Positions 1-8,577 of a stretch of DNA of 64,000 nt are shown here, one piece after another (position 1 is the first letter of the stretch; every line of letters begins with the position of its first letter). The notes under the pieces were generated by a model, which was not told the origin of the DNA, ran no database searches, and saw nothing but the letters and a program-made list of their open reading frames with translations. The translations under genes were made by a program, and so were the position numbers. Origin of the DNA: VAZQ01 sp963725065 (lineage in GTDB: Bacteria; Pseudomonadota; Alphaproteobacteria; Rhizobiales; Xanthobacteraceae); NCBI GenBank assembly GCA_963725065.1, contig CAVRXD010000014.1, positions 1-64,000 on the forward strand, in the 5' to 3' direction.

Positions 1-77
1 GCTCTTGCTCCGACTGCCGATTGATTGAATGATCCGGCTCGCTCGCGCTCCGGCCAACCGCAGGTGGAGAAGCTCCG

Positions 78-1052
78 ATGAAGCAATGGATGATGATCGC
101 GGCCGCCATTGCCGGGTTTGCATTGCAACCGGCGGCATCGGCCGTGGCGGCGGATTATCCAGTGCGTCCGATCACGCTGATCGTTCCGCAGGCGCCCGGG
201 GGCGGCAACGACGTGATCGCCCGTATCCTCGCGGAAACGATGAGCCGCACATTGGGCCAACAGATCATCGTCGAGAACCGTCCCGGAGCCGGCGGCACGA
301 TCGGTACGCGCCAGCTCGCGAAAAGTCCGCCGGATGGATACACGCTCGTCATGGGCAGCACCGGAACGGTGGCGATGGCGCCGTCGGTGTTTCCGAATGT
401 GGGATACGATCCGCGCAAGGACTTCGCACCGATCGGACTGATCGCACGGAGCGCCATCGTCCTCGTGGTCGGCCCTGCCGTGGCGGCGCAGTCCGTGCGC
501 GAGCTGATCGAAGCCGGCAAGAATGAACCGGGCAAGCTGACCTACGGATCAGGCGGCATCGGCAGCGGCAATCATCTCGCCGGTGCGCTGTTCGCGACCA
601 TGGCCGGCATCAAGATGACACACGTGCCGTTTCGCGGCGCCAATCCCGCGATCAACGACGTCATCGGGGGCCATCTCGCAATGATCTTCAGCAGTCTGCC
701 GCCCACGCTCGGTCACATCAAAAGCGGACAACTGCGCGCTCTGGCGATTGGCAGTCTCAAGCGCTCTCCAATTCTCCCGGACCTCGCGACCATCGACGAA
801 TCCGGATTGCCTGGCTTCCAGGCGCAACAGACCTATGGCCTGCTGGCTCCGGCCGGCACGCCGGCAGAGATCGTCAAGCTGCTCAACGGCGCATTGCAGG
901 AGGCGTCGGCCTCGGACCTCGTGAAGGCGCGCATCGCCGCCGACGGCGCCGAGCCGGCGCCCGGATCGCCGGAGGATTACGCCCAGGATATCGACCGGGA
1001 GGAAACCAAATGGTCGAAAGTGGTGGAAGAGGCCGGCGCCAAGGAGCGGTGA
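78..1052 (+). CDS. Bug-family TTT transporter substrate-binding protein
   Basis: Periplasmic solute receptor of the Bug (TctC) family, which binds carboxylates or other small organic acids for tripartite tricarboxylate transporters. The 324 residues are the usual family length. Residues 1-24 form a Sec signal peptide ending in AVAA. The mature start DYPVRPITLIVP, then the ligand-loop PGGGNDVIAR, the ENRPGAGG motif and PPDGYTL are all family hallmarks. A GGAG ribosome binding site lies 8 nt before the ATG. No TctA or TctB membrane genes are nearby, so its transporter must be encoded elsewhere. An alpha/beta hydrolase gene follows 57 nt downstream on the same strand and may act on the imported compound (inference). 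The ligand cannot be read from sequence. Confidence 0.93.
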   Translation: MKQWMMIAAAIAGFALQPAASAVAADYPVRPITLIVPQAPGGGNDVIARILAETMSRTLGQQIIVENRPGAGGTIGTRQLAKSPPDGYTLVMGSTGTVAMAPSVFPNVGYDPRKDFAPIGLIARSAIVLVVGPAVAAQSVRELIEAGKNEPGKLTYGSGGIGSGNHLAGALFATMAGIKMTHVPFRGANPAINDVIGGHLAMIFSSLPPTLGHIKSGQLRALAIGSLKRSPILPDLATIDESGLPGFQAQQTYGLLAPAGTPAEIVKLLNGALQEASASDLVKARIAADGAEPAPGSPEDYAQDIDREETKWSKVVEEAGAKER

Positions 1053-1109
1053 TCCCGATCCCCGGATCATCGTCCGTCGATATCCGAACGCAAAGAGGTA
1101 AGCCCCGCG

Positions 1110-2177
1110 ATGCAGCGTGACCCGCAGGTCGATCTGATCTTCTCGCACTTCATTCCACGTTACGAGGCCACCGGCGTCGACCCGAACGATCTGCGCGCGC
1201 TAATGCCGCGGGTGACGCAGTGGCAGGACTGGTGCCGCCTCTGGTCGGAGGAAGGCGCGCGCCATGAGGCGCTGGGCGAGGAAGCGAAAGCGAAGGGCTA
1301 CCGCAGGACCGCGGCGGAATCGTTTGTTCGCGCGGCGATGTACTACCACTACGGCAAGCACCTGTTCGCCGATCGGGCGGAGGCATTTCAACGCGCGCAC
1401 GAGGCCATGCTGCGCTGCTATTCCGCCGGCGCGGCGCATCTCGATCCGCCGATCGAGCGCGTCGAGTTTCAGTACCGGGGCGTGGCGATGCCGGGGTGGC
1501 TGCGCAAGCCGCGCGGCGTCGCGCGGCCTCCGGTCGCGATCATCCTGCCGGGGCTCGATGCCTGCAAGGAGGAGCTGCATGCCTGGGCGGAGGGCTTCGT
1601 CGATCGCGGCCTCGCCGCTCTGACGCTCGACGGGCCGGGCCAGGGCGAGACCTCGTTTCATCTGCCGGTGACGCACGAATGGGGCGGCGTGATCGGCGCC
1701 GTCATCGATGTGCTGGAGCGACGCGACGACGTCGACGGGTCGCGCGTCGGCGTCGTGGGGCAGAGTCTGGGCGCGCTCTATGCGCCGCTCGCCGCAGCCG
1801 GCGAGCCTCGACTCAAGGCTTGCATCGCCAATTGCGGTCCGTTCGACTGGGGCACCGTGCTGCCAAAAATGCCGAAGGTCTCGCAGGAGGTCTTCCGCGT
1901 CCGCTCGCACTCGAAGACGATCGAGGAATGTCACGAGCGCGGCAAGGCTTTGACGCTCGAGGGGCGCGCACAGAACATCAGGTGTCCGTTGCTGGTGATC
2001 TTCGGTGCCGGAGACCGCCTGATCCCTCCCGCCGACGGCGAGCGGCTGGCGCGCGCAGCATCGGGGCCGTCCGAGCTGGTCGTCTACCCAGAAGGCAATC
2101 ACGTCTGCTTCAACATCAGCTATAAGTTCCGCCCGCTCTCCGGTGACTGGATGGCGAAGACGCTGGGACAGGCGTGA
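1110..2177 (+). CDS. Alpha/beta hydrolase with helical N-terminal domain (FrsA/DUF1100-like)
   Basis: Cytoplasmic alpha/beta hydrolase of 355 aa. Residues 1-110 are a helical region typical of the 2,6-dihydroxypseudooxynicotine hydrolase/FrsA-like branch. The hydrolase core begins near residue 120. The nucleophile is Ser219 in GQSLG, the likely acid is Asp302 in FGAGDRLIP, and the likely base is His331 in EGNHVCF. Family members cleave C-C or ester bonds of small organic substrates; the substrate here is unknown. An AAAGAGG ribosome binding site precedes the ATG. Its position directly after a Bug receptor gene suggests a shared catabolic transcript (inference). Confidence 0.88.
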   Translation: MQRDPQVDLIFSHFIPRYEATGVDPNDLRALMPRVTQWQDWCRLWSEEGARHEALGEEAKAKGYRRTAAESFVRAAMYYHYGKHLFADRAEAFQRAHEAMLRCYSAGAAHLDPPIERVEFQYRGVAMPGWLRKPRGVARPPVAIILPGLDACKEELHAWAEGFVDRGLAALTLDGPGQGETSFHLPVTHEWGGVIGAVIDVLERRDDVDGSRVGVVGQSLGALYAPLAAAGEPRLKACIANCGPFDWGTVLPKMPKVSQEVFRVRSHSKTIEECHERGKALTLEGRAQNIRCPLLVIFGAGDRLIPPADGERLARAASGPSELVVYPEGNHVCFNISYKFRPLSGDWMAKTLGQA

Positions 2178-2432
2178 AGACCGCGCGCATCGGCACCGTT
2201 CGGTCAACAACCGGCGATCGTGACGAGCGGCGTGAGAATGCGAAGGATGGCGCTCGCTTCGCGCTTTGCGACCATGCCGGCGCGGGTTTCAACCGTCACC
2301 TGCGGCCGGATCGTGTGATTGCGACGCGGTGGAGCGGAGCGCGGATGATGCTTCTACCTGGAACACGTTGACATCCGTCCGACGCGGCCTTCATCCTGAC
2401 GGCAAAAAGCATAATGCCATTGGGAGGATGTC

Positions 2433-3662
2433 TTGCGCCGATCAATCGTCGCCGCCCTGGCGGTCACCGTCTTCACTCTTGTCGCTCTCGTCCGCGCCGA
2501 TGCGCAGACACCGATCCGCGTAGGTTTCATGACCACCAAGACCGGACCGCTCGCGGCCATCGGCCTGCAGATGGAAACCGGCCTTCTGCAGTTTCTGAAG
2601 GAGAGAAACTACCTGCTCGCCGGCCGCAAGGTCGAGCTTTACACGGTCGATACCGCCGCCACGCCGGCGGTCGCCAAATCCAAGCTGCAGGAGCTGATTC
2701 AACGCGACAAGGTGCATGTTGTGCTCGGTCCGCTGGCGGCGTTCGAAGCGCTCGCCATCGACGACCAGATCCGGGAAGCCAAGCTGCCGATCATTTCCAC
2801 GTCGGCGGCGGCCGAGGACCTCACCCAGCGCAACATCAATCCGTGGTTCGTGCGGGCGACGTCGAGCTCGGCGCAGCCCAGCCATCCGCTCGGTGAGTAT
2901 GCGGCCAAGGTGCTGGGCTACAAGCGGATGGCGATCTTTGCCGACGACTTCGCCTATTCCCAGGAGGTCAGCAGCGGCTTCCAGCGCGTGTTCGAGGACA
3001 ACGGCGGCAGGATCGTGCAGAAGATCTGGACCCCGATCAACGCCACCGACTACGCGCCCTATCTGTCGCAGATCAACCCAAAGATCGACGCGATCTTTCT
3101 CGGCTCGGCGGGATCGAACAGCCTGCGCTTCCTCCGGCAGCGGGCCGAGTATGGGCTGAAGGTGCCCATCGTCGGCGCGCAGACGGTGAGCGACGAGGCC
3201 ATTCTCCGCAACATGGGCGACGAAGCCCTCGAGGTCATCACCACCCGCTGGTATTCCGCGACGATCGACACGCCCGCCAACAAGAAGTTCGTCGCCGATT
3301 ACGTCAAGGCGAACGGCTACGAGCCGGGCACGTTCGCCGCCGGCGGTTACAGCGGCGGGGTCTTCCTCGAGCAGGGACTGATCGACGCCAAGGGCGACAT
3401 CGAGAACAAAGAACAATTCATGCGCCACCTCAGAACCATGAAAATTACCGGCGACCCGCGCGGCCCGCTGCGGTTCGATGAATACGGCAATCCCATCGAG
3501 ACGATGTTCATCACCAAGGTCGAGCGTGTCGGCGGCAAGCTGGTGAACAGCGTCGTCGCCACCTACCCGGAGACCAGCCAGTTCTGGACCTACGATCCGA
3601 AGGATTTCCTGTCCAAGCCGGTCTATTCCCGCAACTCTCCGCCCGCCCGCTATCTGGAGTGA
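2433..3662 (+). CDS. ABC transporter substrate-binding protein, branched-chain amino acid type
   Basis: Periplasmic binding protein of the type I fold (LivJ/Leu-Ile-Val-binding family), 409 aa. It starts with TTG at 2433, set by GGGAGG five bases upstream, and has a signal peptide of about 24 residues ending RADA. The mature N-terminus QTPIRVGFMTTKTGP is the typical first strand and ligand loop. The segments YAPYLSQINPKIDAIFL and FAAGGYSGGVFLEQ are also characteristic. Such receptors in this clade often bind aromatic acids or amides rather than amino acids. No livHMGF genes lie nearby, so the permease and ATPases are elsewhere or shared. The 255 nt before it hold no convincing gene. Confidence 0.9.
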   Translation: MRRSIVAALAVTVFTLVALVRADAQTPIRVGFMTTKTGPLAAIGLQMETGLLQFLKERNYLLAGRKVELYTVDTAATPAVAKSKLQELIQRDKVHVVLGPLAAFEALAIDDQIREAKLPIISTSAAAEDLTQRNINPWFVRATSSSAQPSHPLGEYAAKVLGYKRMAIFADDFAYSQEVSSGFQRVFEDNGGRIVQKIWTPINATDYAPYLSQINPKIDAIFLGSAGSNSLRFLRQRAEYGLKVPIVGAQTVSDEAILRNMGDEALEVITTRWYSATIDTPANKKFVADYVKANGYEPGTFAAGGYSGGVFLEQGLIDAKGDIENKEQFMRHLRTMKITGDPRGPLRFDEYGNPIETMFITKVERVGGKLVNSVVATYPETSQFWTYDPKDFLSKPVYSRNSPPARYLE

Positions 3663-3707
3663 GCCGGCAGGTCGGCCCGCAACGCAGCACCGCGCAGCGA
3701 CGGCGCG

Positions 3708-4247
3708 CTATTTGCGCCGATAGGACTCCAGGGCGCGTTTCAGCAAGGTGCGGGCGGGTTCGCTGCCGTCGAGCGGTCGCAAGGTGCGGCGCTTGATCCG
3801 CCAACCCTCGTCGGTGCGAACGAGGTCCCAGCGCGTGGCCACCACGCGATGGATTCGATAGCCTCTCGAAGTCCCGTGATTGACCAGCTCGATTTCTTCG
3901 GCAGTTGGATGCGGATGAATGATCTGCAGATAGGACGTGACCGTTGCCGTGTCGCCGTTGAGCGCGATATGCGGCAGGCCGGCAAAATGCGCGAGACCGC
4001 CGGAGATCGCGGCCTGATGCCCCGGCGACTGCAGCATCGCCGCGATCTTCTTGCCGCCGGCCGCTCCAGTCAGGTCCTCGCCCCGGTCAAAGACGCCGTC
4101 TTCGGCGTACACCGTCTCGGCGTAATAGTCGGCCCCGGTATCGGCGCTCGGCGGATGGCCGGCGATCAGGTTGTAGATTTCCAGCCGGTCTTCTATGGCA
4201 CGGATGCGATCCGACACCGTTGCGCGGCCTTCAGCGGTTTTACCCAT
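3708..4247 (-). CDS. Nuclear transport factor 2 / SnoaL-like family protein
   Basis: Small 179-aa protein of the NTF2-like superfamily (SnoaL-like polyketide cyclase or ring-hydroxylating dioxygenase beta-subunit fold). The N-terminal helix RIRAIEDRLEIYNLIAGHPP, an acidic patch near YYAETVYAEDGVFD, and the C-terminal sheet with RWDLVRTDEGWRIKRRTLRPLDG are characteristic. The start is the ATG at 4247, preceded by AAAGGGA. Longer reading on this strand would run into the divergent dienelactone hydrolase promoter. It is transcribed away from the hydrolase at 4321 and the two may share a control region. The reaction is unknown. Confidence 0.82.
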   Translation of the reverse strand: MGKTAEGRATVSDRIRAIEDRLEIYNLIAGHPPSADTGADYYAETVYAEDGVFDRGEDLTGAAGGKKIAAMLQSPGHQAAISGGLAHFAGLPHIALNGDTATVTSYLQIIHPHPTAEEIELVNHGTSRGYRIHRVVATRWDLVRTDEGWRIKRRTLRPLDGSEPARTLLKRALESYRRK

Positions 4248-4320
4248 TTCGCATCCCTTTCGATCGCGTGATGAGCACGGATCCGCACGCTCAGCATCAA
4301 TGATATCGAGGTTCGACCGC

Positions 4321-5085
4321 ATGTACGAGCAGCTTGTGGAGATCGCCACGCCCAGCGGCGCGATGGAGACTTTCATCACGCGTCCGCAGGACGGCGGCCC
4401 GTTCGCGCCGGTCATCCTCTACATGGACATCTGGGGCGTGCGCGAGGAGCTCTACGATATCGCGCGGAAAGTGGCGACGGTCGGCTACTGCTGTCTCGTG
4501 CCCGATCTCTATCACCGCCAGGGCCGGGTACGACACGCCTTCTACGACGACAACGGCCGGATGATCACGCTGGAATCGCTCAGCGAGGAGCGCAAGGAAA
4601 TGGTGCGCGCCCCCGGCCGCGCGCTCAGCGACGACATGGTCGTCGAGGATACCGGCGCGATGCTGAAAATGCTGGCGCAGGATCCTTCGGTGCGGCCGGG
4701 ACCGGTCGGCGCGCTGGGCTACTGCATGGGAGGCCGGCACGTGTTCCGGGTGGCGGGCGCGTATCCGGACCGGTTCAAGGCGAATGCGTCACTGCACGGC
4801 TCCGACCTCGTCATCGCCGGCAAAGACTCGCCGCATTTGAGCGCAGCGAAATCGCAGGGTGAGCTCTATTGCGGCTATGCCGAGCACGACAGCTACGCCA
4901 CCAAGCCGATCATGGCCGCCATCGCGGACGCGATGCGCTCGAGCCAGGCCGTTTACCAGCCCGTGGTGCACATCGGCGCGGAGCACGGCTACGCGCTGCC
5001 GGATCGCGACGTCTATGCCAAGCATGCCGCCAATCGCGACTGGGAATCGATCTTCGCGATGTTCCGCCGGCAGCTGGACCGTTAA
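4321..5085 (+). CDS. Dienelactone hydrolase family protein
   Basis: Alpha/beta hydrolase of the dienelactone hydrolase family, 254 aa. These enzymes open lactone rings in aromatic breakdown. The catalytic Cys135 lies in GYCMGG, the usual Cys version of the nucleophile elbow. The likely His is in GAEHGYALP near the C-terminus, and MDIWGVREEL supplies the N-terminal family signature. I chose the ATG at 4321 because GAGG lies 9 nt upstream; another in-frame ATG is at 4300. Its TAA stop and the TAA stop of the convergent lactonase share the same TTAA (5082-5085). Confidence 0.9.
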   Translation: MYEQLVEIATPSGAMETFITRPQDGGPFAPVILYMDIWGVREELYDIARKVATVGYCCLVPDLYHRQGRVRHAFYDDNGRMITLESLSEERKEMVRAPGRALSDDMVVEDTGAMLKMLAQDPSVRPGPVGALGYCMGGRHVFRVAGAYPDRFKANASLHGSDLVIAGKDSPHLSAAKSQGELYCGYAEHDSYATKPIMAAIADAMRSSQAVYQPVVHIGAEHGYALPDRDVYAKHAANRDWESIFAMFRRQLDR

Positions 5086-6317
5086 CCCAGCGTGACCATG
5101 CCGCTCCAGAACTGCTGACCTTTGGCGGTGTCGACGTCGTATTTGCGCACGAACGTGAGCCGGCCGTCATCGCCGATGCGATAGACCATGATGCCGGTCG
5201 TCAGTGTCTTGCCGTCGCGCAGCGGCATCGGTCTGATGCTGGTGGCCACCAGCAGGCGCCCGCTCGGGTCGATGCCGAAAGTTCGCAGGTGGATGCCGTG
5301 ACCATCGATGGTCTGGATCAGCTTCGGCTCGCCGGTCTTGTCATCGATCGCGAACACCGCGACGTTGTTCTCGCCGCCGTTGAAGACCTTCTTGCCCTCG
5401 ACGTCGACCTCGCCCTGGTTGCGATTGGTGACATAGACGAAGCGGCCGTTGGGATGGACGTGGATCGGACCCGCGCCCTGGGCCGGCTTTTCGTTGCCGG
5501 GATCGGCCAAGGTGTCCTTGATGAATATAGGCTCACGGCCGAGCCCGCCGTCCGGTTGGAGCTGGTAGACATAGAGCTTGTTCTGCCGCTCGATCGACAC
5601 GTAGACCCAGGGCCGGGTCGGGTGAAAATCGAGATGCCGCGGCCCGAAGCCGAGCCCGTTTCCGGGAGCGACCGAGGCGAGATTCGTCAGCGCGCCGTCC
5701 TTGAATGTGTAGAGCTTGAGCGCACCCGGATCTTCCGGCTTGCCGCTGGCGGCATTGTTGCCGCGGCTCACCAGGATCGCGGTCTGATTTGCCGGCGTGG
5801 TGCGGACCTGGTGTCCGTAGATGCCGGCATCGGGCTTGCTCGGCTGGCTCACCGCATCGCCGAGGGTGCCGTCGCTCTTGATGCGATGCACCGTGACGTT
5901 GCTCGGATCGTTGTAGGCGGTGAGCAGATACTCGCCCGATTTGTCGACACTGGTATGGATCGGGCGCGATGGCAGCGCCTGCGGCTCGCCGTGCGGGGTC
6001 AAGGCGCCGGACGCCGGATCGACGCGGAAGGCGCTCGCAAGATGCTTATCGCCCGCGACACCTGGGCCGCCGTTGCTGGACACGACATAGAGATACCGCC
6101 TCGACGGATGCGGCCACGCGTATTGGATGTTGGCCGGAAGCGTCACCGCGCCGCGCTTCTGCAGCGCGGCGTCGGCAACGTCGATGTCGAACAGCGTCAT
6201 GTCGGGTCCGACGCTGGTGTAGAAAACAGTCTTTGCTGTCACTGGCTCACTCCACGCACGCTTGGGGGCTGCGACCGTGCCGGCAAGGAGCGCGGCAAAT
6301 GTGCGGCGATTGATCAT
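5082..6317 (-). CDS. Lactonase family protein (7-bladed beta-propeller), exported
   Basis: 411-aa beta-propeller of the 6-phosphogluconolactonase-like lactonase family (COG2706). The N-terminus MINRRTFAALLAGTVAA resembles a signal peptide with an RR pair, possibly Tat, so the protein is likely periplasmic. Repeated strands include PHPSRRYLYVVSS, GPRHLDFHPTRPWVYVS and GPIHVHPNGRFVYVTNRN, each near a blade. The ATG at 6317 has GGAGGAAA just upstream. The convergent dienelactone hydrolase suggests a local lactone or aromatic theme, but periplasmic members may simply be structural or act on other lactones. Confidence 0.87.
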   Translation of the reverse strand: MINRRTFAALLAGTVAAPKRAWSEPVTAKTVFYTSVGPDMTLFDIDVADAALQKRGAVTLPANIQYAWPHPSRRYLYVVSSNGGPGVAGDKHLASAFRVDPASGALTPHGEPQALPSRPIHTSVDKSGEYLLTAYNDPSNVTVHRIKSDGTLGDAVSQPSKPDAGIYGHQVRTTPANQTAILVSRGNNAASGKPEDPGALKLYTFKDGALTNLASVAPGNGLGFGPRHLDFHPTRPWVYVSIERQNKLYVYQLQPDGGLGREPIFIKDTLADPGNEKPAQGAGPIHVHPNGRFVYVTNRNQGEVDVEGKKVFNGGENNVAVFAIDDKTGEPKLIQTIDGHGIHLRTFGIDPSGRLLVATSIRPMPLRDGKTLTTGIMVYRIGDDGRLTFVRKYDVDTAKGQQFWSGMVTLG

Positions 6318-6511
6318 GGGGTTTCCTCCGCTGAGCTTCTGTTTGTTCTTGCCGACAATGGTAGCGCGGACGGCCGCTGGGCGAAATCGGGGAATGCCGG
6401 GCAGGTCCGCTGACGTGCCGGCTATTTCCGCGTAATATCGCGGCATCGCGAACGGCCGTCGGGCGGATTGAGTGATGCCGTCCGCACCAAGACATAAAGC
6501 GGGAGGAAGCG

Positions 6512-7330
6512 ATGATGCGCAGGCTCGTGATGGCAGGCGCCGTCCTGCTGCTCGGCACGTGCGGCACGGTGCAGGCGCAGCAGGCGCCCAAGCTCTACAA
6601 CACGACAAAGCAGAAGCTGCTAGACGGCAAGCAGGTCGTCGGCGGAACGGTGTTCTCGCCGGACCCCGCGATGTACTGCGCGATGGCGAGTGCCGGGTTC
6701 GATTTTCTCTGGATCGAGATGCAGCACAGTCCGCTGACCTATCAGGAGGTGGCGCGCATGATTTTCGCCTGCCGGGGATCGGCGGGGATGCCGTTCATTC
6801 GCGTGCCTGACGCGACCGAGGGCGACATCCAGAAGGCGACCGACATCGGCGCCATCGGCGTCATCGTTCCCACCGTCGATACCGTCGAGAAGGCGGAGGC
6901 CGCGGTGAAGTGGACCAAGTACCCGCCGTTCGGACGGCGCAGCCAGGGCGGCGGCCAGTACCGCGAGCTCTGGGGCAACGACTACCGGCAGACCGCCAAC
7001 GACAACATGATGGTGGTGATCATGATCGAGACGCCAGAGGGCGTCGCCAATGCGCAGAAGATCGCGGCGGTGCCGGGGATCGACGTGATCTTTGCGGCCT
7101 CGACCGATCTCGGCAATTTCTCCGGCCACAAGCAGGGCGAGCCGGCCTACGAGGCGCTGGTCACCGGTATCAAGGACGCCACGCTCGCGCGCGGCATCAA
7201 GCTGGGCGGCCCGCTGGCGTGGAAGGATCGGCCAGGCTTCAGCTTTTTCCAGGCGCCCGGAGAAACCGTTCTGATCAACGCCGGCGCGCAGGTGATCCTC
7301 AAGAACGCACCGGCGCCGGCAACGCGATAG
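6512..7330 (+). CDS. HpcH/HpaI aldolase family protein with signal peptide
   Basis: 272-aa class II pyruvate-type aldolase fold (HpaI/DDG aldolase branch). Such enzymes cleave 4-hydroxy-2-oxo acids. Candidate catalytic or metal positions are His72 (EMQHSP), Arg97 (FIRVPD), Glu173 (IETPEG) and Asp199 (STDLGNFSG), matching base, phosphate/carboxylate and metal sites of the family. The start is ATG at 6512 with GGAGG upstream. Residues 1-23 (MMRRLVMAGAVLLLGTCGTV, then QAQ) look like a Sec signal peptide, which is odd because HpaI aldolases are cytosolic. A role in the periplasm or as a binding protein is possible (inference). Confidence 0.87.
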   Translation: MMRRLVMAGAVLLLGTCGTVQAQQAPKLYNTTKQKLLDGKQVVGGTVFSPDPAMYCAMASAGFDFLWIEMQHSPLTYQEVARMIFACRGSAGMPFIRVPDATEGDIQKATDIGAIGVIVPTVDTVEKAEAAVKWTKYPPFGRRSQGGGQYRELWGNDYRQTANDNMMVVIMIETPEGVANAQKIAAVPGIDVIFAASTDLGNFSGHKQGEPAYEALVTGIKDATLARGIKLGGPLAWKDRPGFSFFQAPGETVLINAGAQVILKNAPAPATR

Positions 7331-7377
7331 TGCGTGATCCCGAAAAGTGGGCACCGATTTTCGGAAAAGATCACGCA
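7331..7377. repeat. Rhizobial palindromic intergenic repeat
   Basis: An interrupted palindrome. The outer arms TGCGTGATC (7331-7339) and GATCACGCA (7369-7377) pair perfectly, and the inner arms CCGAAAA (7340-7346) and TTTTCGG (7358-7364) also pair, leaving an AAAA bulge. This is the common dispersed repeat seen between genes in Bradyrhizobium-like genomes. It starts directly after the aldolase stop codon and may also stabilise or end the transcript. Confidence 0.75.
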
Positions 7378-7431
7378 CAAACAAAAAATCAGAGTGGCGT
7401 GATAATTGAGCGCTTCGCCCGTCCTGCGGGC

Positions 7432-8406
7432 TTAGTCCAACACGATATTTGAATTGCGGATTACGCCTGCCAACCGCGCGCTCTCGTCGCGGATGAAGGC
7501 GCGGAATTCCGCCGGCGAATTCGCGATGACGTCGGCGCCCTGTTCGACGATTTTTGCGCGCACGGCCTGATCCTGGAGAATGGCGACGGTCGCGCCGTGG
7601 AGCTTGCCGATGATGCCCGGCGGCGTCCGGGCGGGGACGAGCATGCCGAACCAGGTGCCGGTCTGGTAGTCGAGGCCGCTCTCCTTGAAAGTCGGCACGT
7701 CCGGGAGCAACTCGGAGCGGCGATCGGACGCGACCGCAATGGCCTTGAGCGTGGCGCTGCGGAGCATGCCGAGCACGGGCAGCACGCTCGAAAAAAGCGC
7801 CTGCACCTGGTTGGTCATCGCGCCCAGCGCGGCCGGACCGCCGCCGCCGTAAGGTACATGCACCATCCGGGTACCGGTCATGTCCTGGAACAGCTCGGTT
7901 GCGAGATGCGGGCCGCTGCCGACGCCGTAGGAGCCGTAATTGAGTTCGCCCGGGCGCGCTTTCACATAGGCGATGAATTCGGCGAGCGTGCGGACCGGCA
8001 GCGACGGCGGGACCGCGAGCACCGTCGGCGAATTCGCGATCAGCGTAATCGGCTCGAGATCGATCTGCGGTTCGAACGCGAGCTTCTTGTACAGCGAGGG
8101 ATTGGCGGCGAGGCCGATGCTCGCGATCAGCAGCGTGTATCCGTCTGGCTTGGAGCGGACCGCGGCCAGGGTGCCGAGATTGGTGTTGGCGCCGGGACGG
8201 TTGAGCACGACGAACGGCTGGCCGAGACGCTTGCTGAGCCCGTCGCTGATCAGCCGCGCCAGCAGCTCGGACCCGCCGCCGGCTGCGAACGGAACGATGA
8301 TCTCGACCGGGCGGGTGGGATAATCCTGTGCGCGCGCCGATGCGGAGATCGCTGCGGCGATGAAAACAGCACCCAGCAGGAGCACGCGAGCTTTAAGAGC
8401 GAGCAA
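7432..8406 (-). CDS. Bug-family TTT transporter substrate-binding protein
   Basis: Second Bug/TctC-type periplasmic receptor in the window, 324 aa from the chosen start. It has a signal peptide ending SARA, then QDYPTRPVEIIVPFAAGGGS, LNRPGANTNLG and KPDGYTLL. I prefer the TTG at 8406 because GGAG lies 7 nt upstream and the resulting signal peptide has a proper charged N-region. A GTG at 8430 would add 8 residues and has no clear ribosome binding site. It is not next to TctA or TctB genes. A class II aldolase gene lies upstream on the same strand, 171 nt away. Confidence 0.92.
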   Translation of the reverse strand: MLALKARVLLLGAVFIAAAISASARAQDYPTRPVEIIVPFAAGGGSELLARLISDGLSKRLGQPFVVLNRPGANTNLGTLAAVRSKPDGYTLLIASIGLAANPSLYKKLAFEPQIDLEPITLIANSPTVLAVPPSLPVRTLAEFIAYVKARPGELNYGSYGVGSGPHLATELFQDMTGTRMVHVPYGGGGPAALGAMTNQVQALFSSVLPVLGMLRSATLKAIAVASDRRSELLPDVPTFKESGLDYQTGTWFGMLVPARTPPGIIGKLHGATVAILQDQAVRAKIVEQGADVIANSPAEFRAFIRDESARLAGVIRNSNIVLD

Positions 8407-8444
8407 TGAGGGTCTCCGCGAGCGTGCCACAAGAATGGTTCGTC

Positions 8445-8465
8445 ATGCCCGCGCCAAGCGGGCAT
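8445..8465. repeat. Hairpin of the GTCATGCCCG-type dispersed repeat
   Basis: Perfect 8-bp stem ATGCCCGC/GCGGGCAT with a 5-nt loop, inside a CGTCATGCCCGC...CATCCAGTACC context typical of a short interspersed repeat in Bradyrhizobium-like genomes. It lies in the gap between the class II aldolase gene and the Bug receptor gene. A role as an mRNA-stabilising hairpin is possible but not shown. Confidence 0.5.
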
Positions 8466-8577
8466 CCAGTACCCACCGAACGATCGGTTGCCGTGACGGC
8501 GTGTCCTGCACCCCCTGCGGCGATGACTGGATCAGCTGCCTGTGCGGGCGACGACGGCATTCGGGCAGGCATGTACG

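Noticed and set aside
4869..6413. 514-codon plus-strand open frame opposite the lactonase
   Set aside because: The lactonase has clear propeller motifs and a good ribosome binding site; the antisense frame has neither.
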